Source: Ignavibacteriaceae bacterium
GTDB lineage: Bacteria; Bacteroidota; Ignavibacteria; Ignavibacteriales; Ignavibacteriaceae
Length of the DNA stretch: 64,000 nucleotides
NCBI GenBank assembly: GCA_023229425.1
Contig: JALNZG010000001.1
Coordinates: 62,001-126,000 of the forward strand
Reading direction: 5' to 3'
The notes beneath the pieces are model-generated. The model was not told the DNA's origin and did not search any database. It saw nothing but the letters and a program-made list of their open reading frames with translations. Made by a program: the position numbers and the translations under genes. Positions 43,953 through 53,742 of this stretch are shown piece by piece (the first letter of the stretch is position 1; the number at the start of each line of letters is the position of its first letter).

Positions 43953-46900
43953 TTATTCCTCAACCACTAAATCACCCACAGAACTTTTTCTTAATCCCAC
44001 CAACTCACTTGCACGCTTAAACAAAGCAGGAATTTTTACTCTATACTCTTCAACTTTTGTGTAAACGATCGGCACAACGAGCAGCGTTAAAAAGAGGGAA
44101 CTTGTTAGTCCTCCAATTAAAGCCCATGCTAAACCGGATTTCCATTCGGCGCCCGGTGCGCTGGAAAGTGCGATAGGAGTCATACCAAAGATCATAGTTA
44201 ATGTGGTCATAAAGATGGGACGGATTCTCATTCTACCCGCATCAATTAAAGAATCTATTACACTTTCACCTTGAGCGCGCATAAAGTTAGTTCTATCAAC
44301 AATAAGAATAGCGTTCTTTGCTACTAATCCTATCAGCATAATTATTCCAAGAATAGTAAAAATGCTTAAAGACTTCATCGTTAATCCTAACGCCAGCAAA
44401 GCTCCGATCATGGCGAGCGGTACGGAAAACAAAATAACGAAAGGATAGACAAATGAATCATAGAGCGCTACCATCACTAAATAAGTGAAGAGCACTGCAC
44501 CGAGCAAAGCGAAACCTAAGTCACCAAAAGACTGCCGTTGATTTTTTACATCACCCAAAAATTGGTACACCACACCGGAAGGAAATTTGAAACTGCTTAA
44601 TTGTTTATCAATTTCTTGCGAAATTAAACCGGAAGTTTTGCCGGTCTGCACTTGAGCAAAAATGGTAACGGCGGCGCTTCTTGCCTGACGGGATAATTTC
44701 GTGGGTCCGGTTGCACGGAAAATATTGGCAAACTGCTTTAGATAGATTTGCTGCCCTTTTCTATTTACAAAACTGATGTTGCCAAGTTCGCCCGTTTTTG
44801 AACGGTCAAATTGATCTAACACGATTCTGATATCATAGTCTGTATTTCCTTCGCGCAATCTTGAGTCATTATCGCCGGTGAGGGCGATTTTTAACGCCTG
44901 CCCAACTTCTGCAACGGTTAATCCGAAGCTTGATAATTTTCTTCTATCAATTTCGATGCGGGTTTCGGGATTACCGTCTTCGGCGGAAAGGCGGACATCT
45001 GCTGTTCCTTGGATATTCTTGATAATATCCTGCACTCGTTTTGCAGTCTTAACTACTTCGTCATAACCCGGTCCGTTTATCAACACCTGAATAGGAGTTT
45101 GGTTTGCCACGCCGAAAATACCGATAGGATTTACACGCACTTTTACACCCGGGAATTTTTGGGTAGCCATTTTAATATTATTGCCGACATCATCGGTGGA
45201 TAATTTTCTTTGTTTTCTCTCAACGAGCGTAACGGCAAGTTCGGTAGTGTTGCTTGAAGGGAACCCAAGCAATCCTTCATTTGAAGAGCCAACATTCGCG
45301 TAAATTCTTTTTACTTCCGGCATCTCGCCGATTATTTTTTCAATTTGTTGTGAGACTCTGTTAGTCTTTTCGATGGTTGAGCCGGGGGCTAATTCTATCG
45401 TTACTGCAAATTCACCTCGGTCGGTTTGGGTCATAAATTCTGCACCGATAAACCCAAGTGGAATTAAAGCAAAAGAGGCAACAAATGCTGCGATAGTCAT
45501 CAACGCAACTTTACCTCTATTAATAAAAGCCCACTTTAATAATTTTATATAAAACTCTGTGAGTTCTTTAAACTTCTTTTCAAACCAAACTGCAAACTTA
45601 CCTATCAATGTTTTGGAAGTTAATCTTTCTAACTTTGCGAACCGTGATGCGAGCATTGGTGTAACTGTAAATGAGACGAAGAGTGACATCAATGTAGAAG
45701 CCACAACCACTGCGGAAAATTCCCTTAAAATATTTCCGACAATTCCACCCACCAAAGTAAGCGGGAAGAAAACGGCAACGTCAACAGCTGTAATAGCAAG
45801 GGCGGCAAATCCGATCTCGTTTCTTCCGCGTAAGGCAGCCGTTCGGCTTTCTTCACCTTTTTCGAGATGATGATAAATATTTTCGAGAACCACTATTGAG
45901 TCATCAACAAGAATTCCCACCACAAGCGAAAGTCCCAGCAGTGTCATCAAATTAAGCGTAAAGCCAAAAGCCCAAATAACAATAAAAGTTGAAATAAGAG
46001 AGGCAGGAATTGCAACTAAAACAATAACGGAATTTCGAACGCTATGCAAAAACATTAACATTACAATTGCAACAAGAAATACTGCGATTGCCAAATCTTC
46101 TTTTACAGCGTTTGCCGCGTCGATGGTAAAGAGTGAACCATCCTGGGCAACCTCAAATTTAAGATTGCTACTTTTGTAAACAGCCTCAATTCGTTTCAAC
46201 TCTTTCTTTACAAGATTAGCAACTTGAACGGAATTTGCGTCAGACTGCTTTTGTAGAATAATGCCTATCGTATTTCTGAAATTGATGCGGGCAATGTTTG
46301 AGTAGTCTTTAATTCCATCTTCAACTTCGGAAATATCTGAAAGTTTTATTTCACCTCCCTGTTTTGATTCACCGATGGTTAAGTCTTTCAACTCGTCAAG
46401 CGAAGAAAGTTTTCCGGCAACTCTTACGATAAATTGTCCGTCCGCATCTTTAATTTTTCCGGTAGGAAAATCTAAGTTAGCAGATTTAATTGCCTGGGTA
46501 ACCTGGAGAATCGAAAGCCCGTAAATACGAAGTTTTTGAAGATCCAGATTAACTTTTATTTCTCGCTCTTCACCACCGACAAGTACAACTTGTCCAACAC
46601 CTGGTACGCGTGAAAGGAGCGGCTGTATTTTATCTTTTGTAAACTGATAGAATGATTTAGAATCCATATCGGCAGAAATACCCATACGTAAAATGGGAAC
46701 TTCATCAAGCGCTATTTTAGAAATGGTTGGAGCTTTTGCATCATTCGGAAGCAACGCAGTTATCTGTCCGACTTTTCTTTGCGCGTCTTGCAAAGAAAGA
46801 TCAGTGTTTGCAGATTGTAAAAGTTCAATAATAACAAATGAAATTCCCTCTGACGAGGTAGAACGGACTTCAGAAACTTTGTCCATCCCGGAAACCGCAT

Positions 46901-47105
46901 CTTCAATTACTTTCGTTACACCGGTTTCAACCTCGTTTGGCGAGGCGCCGGGGTAGACAGTCGTAATTGTAATAATCGGCGGCGAGATTTTCGGCAGTAA
47001 TTCATACTTTAACTGCTGAAAAGCAAAAAGTCCCAAAACAATTAGCGATGCAAATACAACGATAACTAACGAGGGTCTTTTAATTGATAATTCTGTAATG
47101 GTCAT
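43953..47105 (-). CDS. RND multidrug efflux permease (AcrB/HAE1 family)
   Basis: About 1050 residues from the ATG at 47105 (MTITELSIKRPSLVIVVFAS), which begins at the first membrane helix as usual; an upstream extension of 14 residues is less likely. Twelve-helix RND plan: first porter region with YPGASPNEVETGVTKVIEDA, membrane helix 4 with LGLSLVVGILVDDSIVVLENI (proton-relay Asp pair), second porter half with PGSTIEKTNRVSQQIEKI, and a late block LIGLVAKNAILIVDRTNFMRAQG. It pumps hydrophobic compounds out in a tripartite complex with the adaptor and TolC-like protein encoded just upstream. Substrate not predictable. Confidence 0.95.
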   Translation of the reverse strand: MTITELSIKRPSLVIVVFASLIVLGLFAFQQLKYELLPKISPPIITITTVYPGASPNEVETGVTKVIEDAVSGMDKVSEVRSTSSEGISFVIIELLQSANTDLSLQDAQRKVGQITALLPNDAKAPTISKIALDEVPILRMGISADMDSKSFYQFTKDKIQPLLSRVPGVGQVVLVGGEEREIKVNLDLQKLRIYGLSILQVTQAIKSANLDFPTGKIKDADGQFIVRVAGKLSSLDELKDLTIGESKQGGEIKLSDISEVEDGIKDYSNIARINFRNTIGIILQKQSDANSVQVANLVKKELKRIEAVYKSSNLKFEVAQDGSLFTIDAANAVKEDLAIAVFLVAIVMLMFLHSVRNSVIVLVAIPASLISTFIVIWAFGFTLNLMTLLGLSLVVGILVDDSIVVLENIYHHLEKGEESRTAALRGRNEIGFAALAITAVDVAVFFPLTLVGGIVGNILREFSAVVVASTLMSLFVSFTVTPMLASRFAKLERLTSKTLIGKFAVWFEKKFKELTEFYIKLLKWAFINRGKVALMTIAAFVASFALIPLGFIGAEFMTQTDRGEFAVTIELAPGSTIEKTNRVSQQIEKIIGEMPEVKRIYANVGSSNEGLLGFPSSNTTELAVTLVERKQRKLSTDDVGNNIKMATQKFPGVKVRVNPIGIFGVANQTPIQVLINGPGYDEVVKTAKRVQDIIKNIQGTADVRLSAEDGNPETRIEIDRRKLSSFGLTVAEVGQALKIALTGDNDSRLREGNTDYDIRIVLDQFDRSKTGELGNISFVNRKGQQIYLKQFANIFRATGPTKLSRQARSAAVTIFAQVQTGKTSGLISQEIDKQLSSFKFPSGVVYQFLGDVKNQRQSFGDLGFALLGAVLFTYLVMVALYDSFVYPFVILFSVPLAMIGALLALGLTMKSLSIFTILGIIMLIGLVAKNAILIVDRTNFMRAQGESVIDSLIDAGRMRIRPIFMTTLTMIFGMTPIALSSAPGAEWKSGLAWALIGGLTSSLFLTLLVVPIVYTKVEEYRVKIPALFKRASELVGLRKSSVGDLVVEE

Positions 47106-47129
47106 TTTATAATTTCCTTTTTCTCTTTG

Positions 47130-47153
47130 AGAAACTTGCCAAGGCAAGTCTCT
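47130..47153. repeat. Short GAGAC-type palindrome between adaptor and permease genes
   Basis: AGAAACTTGCC-AA-GGCAAGTCTCT, a stem with one mismatch; shares its ACTTG(T/C)C...AAGTCTCTAC arms with the hairpin at 43900-43938, so likely the same small repeat family. Confidence 0.6.
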
Positions 47154-48210
47154 ACTTTAGTACTTCAATTTTAGTGTTATCAACAATATTGTTTTGTCCG
47201 TTAACAACAACGTTCTCTCCATCGTTCAAGCCGTTTAGAACCTGGATATATAATCCGGATTCATTTCCGACCGTTATCGAGCGGAGTTTTGCAATTCCGT
47301 TTTCAACAACATAAACCCGTGGTGTCTTAACGCTGCCAACTATAGCTGCTCTTGGGATAACAATAGTCTCTCTTGATTTGATGGAGGTGAATGAAACGCG
47401 CGTAAACATTCCTGCTTTAAGGAGATGCTTCGCCTCATTTGCAATACTTATCTCAACCGGAAAGGTATGTGCATCATCGCCTTTTGCTCCAATAGATTCA
47501 ATTCTTCCGGTGAACGTTGCTTCTGGATACACATCCGATGCAACCGAAACCTGATCTCCGGTTTTGAGGATGAAAGCATCTGCTTCGGCGACATTCAATT
47601 TTACTTTTACGCGGGAGATATCAACTACATTTGCAACAAGCGTTGCCTGCGGTGCGCCTTGAACCATCGAACCGAGATCGATATAGCGCGCTGTAATAAA
47701 ACCGGAAATTGGAGTTTTGATTTTCGTGTCAGCCATCTGGCGTTTTGATACAATGTATTGAGCTTCAGCCATTGCAGAGCCAAGTTTTGCCATATCTAAT
47801 TGAGCGTCTGTTGCAGATTTTTGTTGGAACAAGGTTTGTGTTCTTTCATAATCTTTTTTAGCTTTTTCATAATTTGCTTCGGCGCTCATCAATGCGGCTT
47901 TTCTTAATTCATCATCAACTTGAAAAAGCACTGAGCCGGCTGTTTTATAATCACCAACTTTTGCAAATACCGCCGTAACTTTTCCGGCAGTTTCCGAGAC
48001 AACGTTTACATCGTTATTTGCGTAAATTGTTCCAACCATGCTTAACGATTCAGAAAGATTTTTCTTTGAGGCTTTTTCAACCGAGACGTAATAGACCTCT
48101 TTTATTCCGCCGGCAGTGAAAGATGACATTTTTTTCTTGTTCATAACAAGGATAGCAACGATGACAATTAAGACCGCTACAACAGAGATTATTAATTTTC
48201 CTTTTTTCAT
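47152..48210 (-). CDS. RND efflux periplasmic adaptor (membrane fusion protein)
   Basis: About 352 residues from the ATG at 48210, chosen for GGAG about 9 nt upstream and for the membrane anchor starting at once (MKKGKLIISVVAVLIVIVAILVM). Lipoyl/barrel-sandwich halves surround a hairpin: VVSETAGKVTAVFAKVGDYKTAGSVLFQVDD and TKIKTPISGFITARYIDLGSMVQ, with the coiled coil AALMSAEANYEKAKKDYERTQTLFQ between. Beta-barrel and membrane-proximal domains follow (VVVNGQNNIVDNTKIEVLK at the end). It links the permease to the outer membrane channel. Gene order TolC-MFP-RND is on one strand with short gaps. Confidence 0.93.
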   Translation of the reverse strand: MKKGKLIISVVAVLIVIVAILVMNKKKMSSFTAGGIKEVYYVSVEKASKKNLSESLSMVGTIYANNDVNVVSETAGKVTAVFAKVGDYKTAGSVLFQVDDELRKAALMSAEANYEKAKKDYERTQTLFQQKSATDAQLDMAKLGSAMAEAQYIVSKRQMADTKIKTPISGFITARYIDLGSMVQGAPQATLVANVVDISRVKVKLNVAEADAFILKTGDQVSVASDVYPEATFTGRIESIGAKGDDAHTFPVEISIANEAKHLLKAGMFTRVSFTSIKSRETIVIPRAAIVGSVKTPRVYVVENGIAKLRSITVGNESGLYIQVLNGLNDGENVVVNGQNNIVDNTKIEVLK

Positions 48211-48229
48211 ATTCGAATTCTCCAAAAAT

Positions 48230-49549
48230 TTATTCGCCAATAGATTTATCTAATTTCGCTTTTGCTAATTCAAGATCAACTAAAGCGGAAGTGTAATTTG
48301 TTTTCGCACTAAGTAGAGCAACTTCAGCATCAATTAAATCTGAGCTGAGAGTCACACCGTTTTTAAATTTCTCCGAAGTAATGCGCTGATTTTCCTCCGC
48401 CTGTTCAACAGTTAATTTTGTAATGATAATTTTTTGTTTCATCTGATTATAATTCAAAAAGTTTTGCGTTACCTCGAGCGTTATGCCGTCTTTCAATATT
48501 CCGAAGGCATCGAGAGATTGAGCAAGTCCCGCTTCAGCCTGGTCGGTTTGATGCGAAGTTGCGAGCCAATTCCAAACATCCATGCTGACCATAACACCCG
48601 CATCCCAAGTATCTTTAAAAGCATCTTTAGAAGGAAAAACCCGTTGATTTGGGCGGTTGTAATAATAATTTCCATAAAGACTTACCTCAGGATACCAGCG
48701 CGATTTTGCCATTGTTACTCCCGATTCGCCTGCTTTTGCACGGTAATCGGCGGCTTTAAGCTCTCCCCGTTTTTCAAATGCCTTGTTCAGAAGCGGTGTT
48801 AATTCGTCATCCGTTTTCGCTAGATATTGCGGAACAGATTTAACCTCTACTGCGGTAATTAATTGAACTCCGAGTGTATTATTTAAATTTACTTGTGCAA
48901 GTTGAGCGGCGTTTGTCGCTTCAAGTTGTTTTAGTTGAACATCGGAAAGCTGAACTTGCAATTTCAAAACATCATTATTTGTTAACATTCCTTGTACGAG
49001 CAAATTACTTGCATCCTTTAAGTGCGCCTTCATTTGTTCAACAATTTCATCAACTACTTTTTTCATTTCCTGTGCTTTGAACAAAGACCAATAAGCGTTG
49101 CGGACCGCGAATGCTGTCTCAAGTTCATCTTTTGTAAATTCAACCTCAGATGCTTTTAGCTGATATTCCGCCATCTCACTTGAACTTTTCAGACGGAAAC
49201 CGGTAAAGACAGGCTGAGCAAGTGATAATTTTAATTGATAGGAGTTTAAGATTGAAGGAGAAAGCACAAACGGACCGGTCGGCATCATTATGGTGAATGG
49301 GTCTATTTTACTTAGTCTTGTGTAAACACCTGTAAAGCGGATGGAAGGCAGGCGGCTTGATGTAACCTCACTTACTCGCGCCGAATTTGCTTTTACTCTC
49401 ATTAAAGATGAATGTAGCGACTTGCTGTTTTTTAGTCCTAGTTGAATTGCTTCATCAACAGAAAGGGTGAGTTTCTGCTGTGAAATAATTTGTGGGGTAA
49501 TGAAAAGGAAAAGTATTGCCCAAAAGATATAATTGGATTTACGCGACAT
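48230..49549 (-). CDS. TolC-family outer membrane efflux protein
   Basis: About 439 residues from the ATG at 49549 (MSRKSNYIFWAILFLFITP ... ISQQ signal peptide), preceded by AAGGAG 8 nt upstream. Two outer membrane efflux protein repeats: LSVDEAIQLGLKNSKSLHSSLMRV near the start and the paired GITLEVTQNFLNYNQMKQKI ... ITSEKFKNGVTLSSDLIDAEVALLSAKTNYTSALVDLELAKAKL at the end. It forms the trimeric exit duct of the efflux pump. Its start overlaps the end of the TetR gene by 11 bp. Confidence 0.92.
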   Translation of the reverse strand: MSRKSNYIFWAILFLFITPQIISQQKLTLSVDEAIQLGLKNSKSLHSSLMRVKANSARVSEVTSSRLPSIRFTGVYTRLSKIDPFTIMMPTGPFVLSPSILNSYQLKLSLAQPVFTGFRLKSSSEMAEYQLKASEVEFTKDELETAFAVRNAYWSLFKAQEMKKVVDEIVEQMKAHLKDASNLLVQGMLTNNDVLKLQVQLSDVQLKQLEATNAAQLAQVNLNNTLGVQLITAVEVKSVPQYLAKTDDELTPLLNKAFEKRGELKAADYRAKAGESGVTMAKSRWYPEVSLYGNYYYNRPNQRVFPSKDAFKDTWDAGVMVSMDVWNWLATSHQTDQAEAGLAQSLDAFGILKDGITLEVTQNFLNYNQMKQKIIITKLTVEQAEENQRITSEKFKNGVTLSSDLIDAEVALLSAKTNYTSALVDLELAKAKLDKSIGE

Positions 49550-50183
49550 TCGCAGTCTCCTTAATTTTTTCGTTTTCAGAATCATTGAATTTTTTTCTTC
49601 CTTCATCGGTTAGAATTCCTTCAAAAATTACTTTGATTAATGTTTTATAGATTTGATCTGCGGATAATGGGACTTGTGCCAGCACTTCCGGTGTAACTAA
49701 GTTTTGTAATGAAAAAACATACATGAGTACGACTATTTGTTCGTTGATGTCATTGCGGAAAAGCCTTTGTTTGATTCCTTCATCAACGAGTATTGAAAAT
49801 TTTTCCCAGGCTTTTTTCTTCATGAAGAGATGTATCTTTTCCCAGATTTTCGGAAAGTGCATTTGTAAATCGCTCATCATTGGTCCCCTGAACTTTCCGA
49901 TATGTTGGGAAACAAATTCCAACATCAATTTCACTTTTTGTACATAGGTGTAGTCATCATTTGCAAAAAGTTTATTTGAATAAGTTTCTGTCTCACATGA
50001 GACAGTAGAAAAAATCTCATTCAAAAGATGTTCTTTGTTTGAAAAATGCTTGTAAAGGGTTTTTTTGCTAATTCCTAAACCCGAAGCGATTTCTTCCATA
50101 GTCACTTTTGCACATCCGAATTGCTGGAACATTTCAAATGATTTTATAAGTATTTTTTCTTTTATATCGTTTTCTTCGTGCAT
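49539..50183 (-). CDS. TetR-family transcriptional regulator of the efflux operon
   Basis: 214 residues. N-terminal helix-turn-helix: ILIKSFEMFQQFGCAKVTMEEIASGLGISKKTLYKHFSNKEHLLNEIF (about 10-58), a canonical TetR domain. The rest is the helical ligand/dimer domain, with no recognised subfamily. It is the first gene of the TetR-TolC-MFP-RND operon and most likely represses its own transcription until a pump substrate binds. Candidate operators lie in 50217-50302 upstream. Confidence 0.92.
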   Translation of the reverse strand: MHEENDIKEKILIKSFEMFQQFGCAKVTMEEIASGLGISKKTLYKHFSNKEHLLNEIFSTVSCETETYSNKLFANDDYTYVQKVKLMLEFVSQHIGKFRGPMMSDLQMHFPKIWEKIHLFMKKKAWEKFSILVDEGIKQRLFRNDINEQIVVLMYVFSLQNLVTPEVLAQVPLSADQIYKTLIKVIFEGILTDEGRKKFNDSENEKIKETANVA

Positions 50184-50216
50184 TTTTTCCTTTTAAACTA
50201 AGACACATTGTTAGTT

Positions 50217-50302
50217 TATTTCGTTTCCAAATGAACAAAAAAGCACTTGAAATGGTTTCAAGAGGGTCAAAAGAAACGAAATATGTTTTTCCCGTTTCCA
50301 AA
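50217..50302 (-). promoter_or_regulatory. Operator region of the efflux operon
   Basis: A perfect 11-bp inverted pair TATTTCGTTTC (50217-50227) and GAAACGAAATA (50273-50283) encloses a palindrome CTTGAAA-TGG-TTTCAAG (50246-50262). GTTTCCAAAT occurs twice, at 50223 and 50293. Symmetric sites directly before a TetR gene suggest autoregulation. The rest of the 50184-50558 interval, up to the sensor kinase gene, shows no gene; a short frame there on the reverse strand is unlikely to be real. Confidence 0.6.
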
Positions 50303-50558
50303 TTAACGGAAAATTTGTGAAAATGTCAAGTAAAGAATTCGTAAAGTTTATGGAAAAACATGGTTGTCTGATAAACATTCTGATACTTACGAAACTTAAT
50401 AACTGTTTTATTATGGGTTGTCGGCTAAATTTTTTAGATTTGTTCATGGTCTTAATTGTTTTGTAATTAACTCAAACTTAACCACATAAGAGGATTGTAT
50501 CCTGATGAGTTTCCCTTCTCTTTTTATCGGACTCAACTGATTAGATCATGTTGAAGAT

Positions 50559-53500
50559 ATGCAAAAATCTCCTTTCAAAATATTAATAGTTCTCTTCTTA
50601 TTTGCGCTCTGTGAAGTGCTCACTGCGCAATACCGCTCCTTTTCATTTGAACGATTTACTATTGAAGACGGATTGTCTAACAATTCTATCAATTGCATAT
50701 TACAAACAAGTGATGGGTTTTTGTGGATCGCTACAAAAGACGGACTTAACCGTTTCGATGGACAAAGTTTTGTGATATTTAAACACGATCCAACTTCCGA
50801 AAACTCACTTCCGGAAAATTACATAATGAGTTTATTTGAAAGCCATGACAAAACATTTTGGGTTGGCACTTGGGGGAGCGGATTATGTAAATATGATCCG
50901 ATCCATGAATCATTTATAAAAATAGAAACAAACCTTGTGAATGATAACTATGTACAATGTATAGATGAGGATAAAAGTGGTTCACTCTGGTTTGGAACAT
51001 TCACCGGGGGATTATTTAAATATAATCCCTACTCCAAACAAACTCTCAGTTTTAACATTAATCCCGGTAGTTCACCAAAGTTGATAAATAATAACATCAC
51101 CACTCTTGTAGTAAATGAAGACAATAGTTTATGGATCGGGACGTGGGGGAGTGGATTCTCTTTCTTTGATGAGCAGAAAAATATTGTAAAACATTTTACG
51201 CATAACGTTGATAAAAATTCGTTATCCAATAACAACGTCTGGTTTTTACAAAAAGATGAACACGGAAAAATTCTTGTCTGCTCGGACTTCGGCATTGATC
51301 TGTATGATCCAAACACGGATTCATTTACACATAATATAAATATTGAAAATAAATTTCAGCAAATTCTAAATACACCAATTAGACAATCATATCGAGATAG
51401 TTACAATAGACTTTGGATCGGAACGTATGAATATCATGGGCTCCTTATGATTGAAAAGGACCGGTTTGGAGAGGCACAAATTCACCATTTAGTAAAAGAA
51501 ACAGATAACCCTCAATCGTTAACGATGAACCGGATCAGATGGATCTATGAAGACCGGAAAAAAAATATTTGGGTCGGCACCGAAGATGGCTTGAACAAAC
51601 TTCCTGCAACAAAACCTTTTATTCAATTTAGATTTTTCCCTTTGCGAAAAATTAGTTTGGGGGGAGGAGTGATTAGCGGAATTGTTGAAGGACGTGACAG
51701 CATCTTGTGGGTTGGGTTTGCCGGTGCCGGCTTTGATAAAATTGATTTGCGAAAAAATTCTATTCAACATTTTAAAAATGATGTTAACAACCCAAATAGT
51801 TTAAATGAAAATGATGTTACGGCAATTTTTGAAGACCATCTTGGGAAAATATGGATTGGAACAACTCATTCAGGGTTAAATAGATTTGATCCCCTAATTC
51901 ATACATTTAAACATTTTACTATTGATGCAAAAAATCCGGAAAGCAGCAACTTAAACTGGATACAACAAATATTAGAAACGAAAAATGGTACTTTGCTTAT
52001 CGGCACAAACGCCGGACTTGAAGTTTTTGATCGTTCATCTCAAAAATTTTCTGTTTTCAATCCACAAGTGAAAGGCAAGAATACTTTCCCGAAAATTTTT
52101 TCTACGAATGCTCTTTTTGAAGACAGATATGAAAATCTTTGGATTGGAACCTGGTTAGACGGACTTTTCCTCTACGATAAAAAATCACAAAAATTCTTTC
52201 AGTATTTGCCGGACTCTAAAAATTCCAAGAGTATCAGTTCAAATAAAATAACATGTATTACCGAAGATTCACAAGGTTTTATTTGGATCGGAACCCATAG
52301 CGGCGGGATAAATAAATTCGATAGATCAACGGGAAAGTTTTATCGCTATTCTACAAAACATGGTTTGCCAAATGATGTTGTCTTTGGTATTCTAGAAGAT
52401 GCAAAAGGATTTTTGTGGATTAGTACATTGAATGGATTGGCAAAGTTCGATCCGCGGAAAGAAAAATTTCGTAATTACGATGTTGCGGATGGGATCATAC
52501 ACAACCAGTTTAACTGGCACGCAAGTTTTATAAACAAATTGGGGCAAATGTATTTTGGTACCATCAACGGATTGATTTCGTTTCATCCGGATTCTGTAAA
52601 GATTGACCCCGTACCTCCGTCTGTTGCCTTAACATCATTTAAAGTTTTTGGAAAAGAAGCTGCTTTGCCTCAATCACTCCCGGCAACAAAAGAAATTTCA
52701 CTTAATTATGATCAAAACTTTTTTTCAATTGACTTCACTGCTTTGGATATTGCACCAAGTCACAAGCATCAATTCGCATATTTGTTGGAAGGAATTGATC
52801 CGGATTGGGTTTTATCAGAACAGCGCTCAATTGCATTTTATACTGATATTAACCCAGGTAAATATAAATTTTTTATTAAGGCTTGTAATGCTGATGGTGT
52901 GTGGAGCTTGCCGATTTCGCTCTCCATCATCATTTCTCCGGCTTGGTGGATGACCTGGTGGTTCAAAATTATTGTTGGATTAAGTTTTTTAACTCTTGGA
53001 TACCTGGCTTATTTATACCGGTTAAGACAGCTATTAGCAATCCAAAACATTCGATTAAATATTGCAAACGATCTTCACGATGAAATTGGAAGTAACTTGA
53101 GCAGTATTAGTGTTGATAGCCAAATGCTTTTGAGAAGTTCTTCTTTGGATGAAACCGAACAAGAACTTGCTTCGTTTATAAGCAAAACCGCAAAAGAAAC
53201 AGTGGAAACCATGCGCGATATTATTTGGTTTATCAATCCGAAAAATGATTTTGACACGGACATGATAATTAAAATGAGGGAGACCGCCGCAAAGCTTTTA
53301 GTCGGGGTCAGTTGGACATTTCAAGTCCCCTCTGAAGTAAAATTAGAAAAGTTTAATCTTGAAGTTAGACGTAACATTTTTCTCATTTACAAAGAAGTTT
53401 TACATAATATTGTCCGTCATGCAAATTCACAAACCTGTTTTATCGAGCTTGGTGGTGCCGCCAATTCAATTTATTTAATAATAAAAGATGAAGGAGTTGG

Positions 53501-53648
53501 GTTTGATGAGAGAACGGTTCATGAGAATAATGGACTTCGCAGTATCAAGAGAAGAGCCGGGAAAATAAATGCGGAAATAAAAATTACCAGTGAGATTGGA
53601 AAAGGAACAGTTATCAATCTTTCAGTTCCGTTTGGCATTCATAAATAA
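50559..53648 (+). CDS. Propeller sensor histidine kinase (DesK/NarX-like)
   Basis: 1029 residues. Signal peptide (ILIVLFLFALCEVLTAQ). Periplasmic regulator propeller repeats over about 25-690, seen as DGLSNNSINCILQTSDGFLWIATKDGLNRFDG and many IWIGT units. A Y_Y_Y domain (about 700-790) and one membrane span (WWFKIIVGLSFLTLGYLAYLY) follow. The cytoplasmic HisKA_3-type dimerisation helix has NDLHDEIGSNLSSI with the phospho-His near 838, and a HATPase domain ends the protein (GLRSIKRRAG, GKGTVINLSVPFG). No receiver domain, so it is a classical sensor, paired with the NarL-type regulator 73 bp on. Likely senses an extracellular polymer or its fragments. Confidence 0.92.
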   Translation: MQKSPFKILIVLFLFALCEVLTAQYRSFSFERFTIEDGLSNNSINCILQTSDGFLWIATKDGLNRFDGQSFVIFKHDPTSENSLPENYIMSLFESHDKTFWVGTWGSGLCKYDPIHESFIKIETNLVNDNYVQCIDEDKSGSLWFGTFTGGLFKYNPYSKQTLSFNINPGSSPKLINNNITTLVVNEDNSLWIGTWGSGFSFFDEQKNIVKHFTHNVDKNSLSNNNVWFLQKDEHGKILVCSDFGIDLYDPNTDSFTHNINIENKFQQILNTPIRQSYRDSYNRLWIGTYEYHGLLMIEKDRFGEAQIHHLVKETDNPQSLTMNRIRWIYEDRKKNIWVGTEDGLNKLPATKPFIQFRFFPLRKISLGGGVISGIVEGRDSILWVGFAGAGFDKIDLRKNSIQHFKNDVNNPNSLNENDVTAIFEDHLGKIWIGTTHSGLNRFDPLIHTFKHFTIDAKNPESSNLNWIQQILETKNGTLLIGTNAGLEVFDRSSQKFSVFNPQVKGKNTFPKIFSTNALFEDRYENLWIGTWLDGLFLYDKKSQKFFQYLPDSKNSKSISSNKITCITEDSQGFIWIGTHSGGINKFDRSTGKFYRYSTKHGLPNDVVFGILEDAKGFLWISTLNGLAKFDPRKEKFRNYDVADGIIHNQFNWHASFINKLGQMYFGTINGLISFHPDSVKIDPVPPSVALTSFKVFGKEAALPQSLPATKEISLNYDQNFFSIDFTALDIAPSHKHQFAYLLEGIDPDWVLSEQRSIAFYTDINPGKYKFFIKACNADGVWSLPISLSIIISPAWWMTWWFKIIVGLSFLTLGYLAYLYRLRQLLAIQNIRLNIANDLHDEIGSNLSSISVDSQMLLRSSSLDETEQELASFISKTAKETVETMRDIIWFINPKNDFDTDMIIKMRETAAKLLVGVSWTFQVPSEVKLEKFNLEVRRNIFLIYKEVLHNIVRHANSQTCFIELGGAANSIYLIIKDEGVGFDERTVHENNGLRSIKRRAGKINAEIKITSEIGKGTVINLSVPFGIHK

Positions 53649-53742
53649 TTATTTGCCTTAGTGGTAAAGTAAAATAGTAGATAGAAAAAATACCTTGATT
53701 GAGGTATAGGTTCTTCTGGTAGTGATTCACAAATTTCATGAT

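Noticed and set aside
50211..50447. A 78-codon frame on the reverse strand upstream of the TetR gene
   Set aside because: It covers the palindromic operator region, has no ribosome site or recognisable sequence and overlaps what must be promoter DNA.
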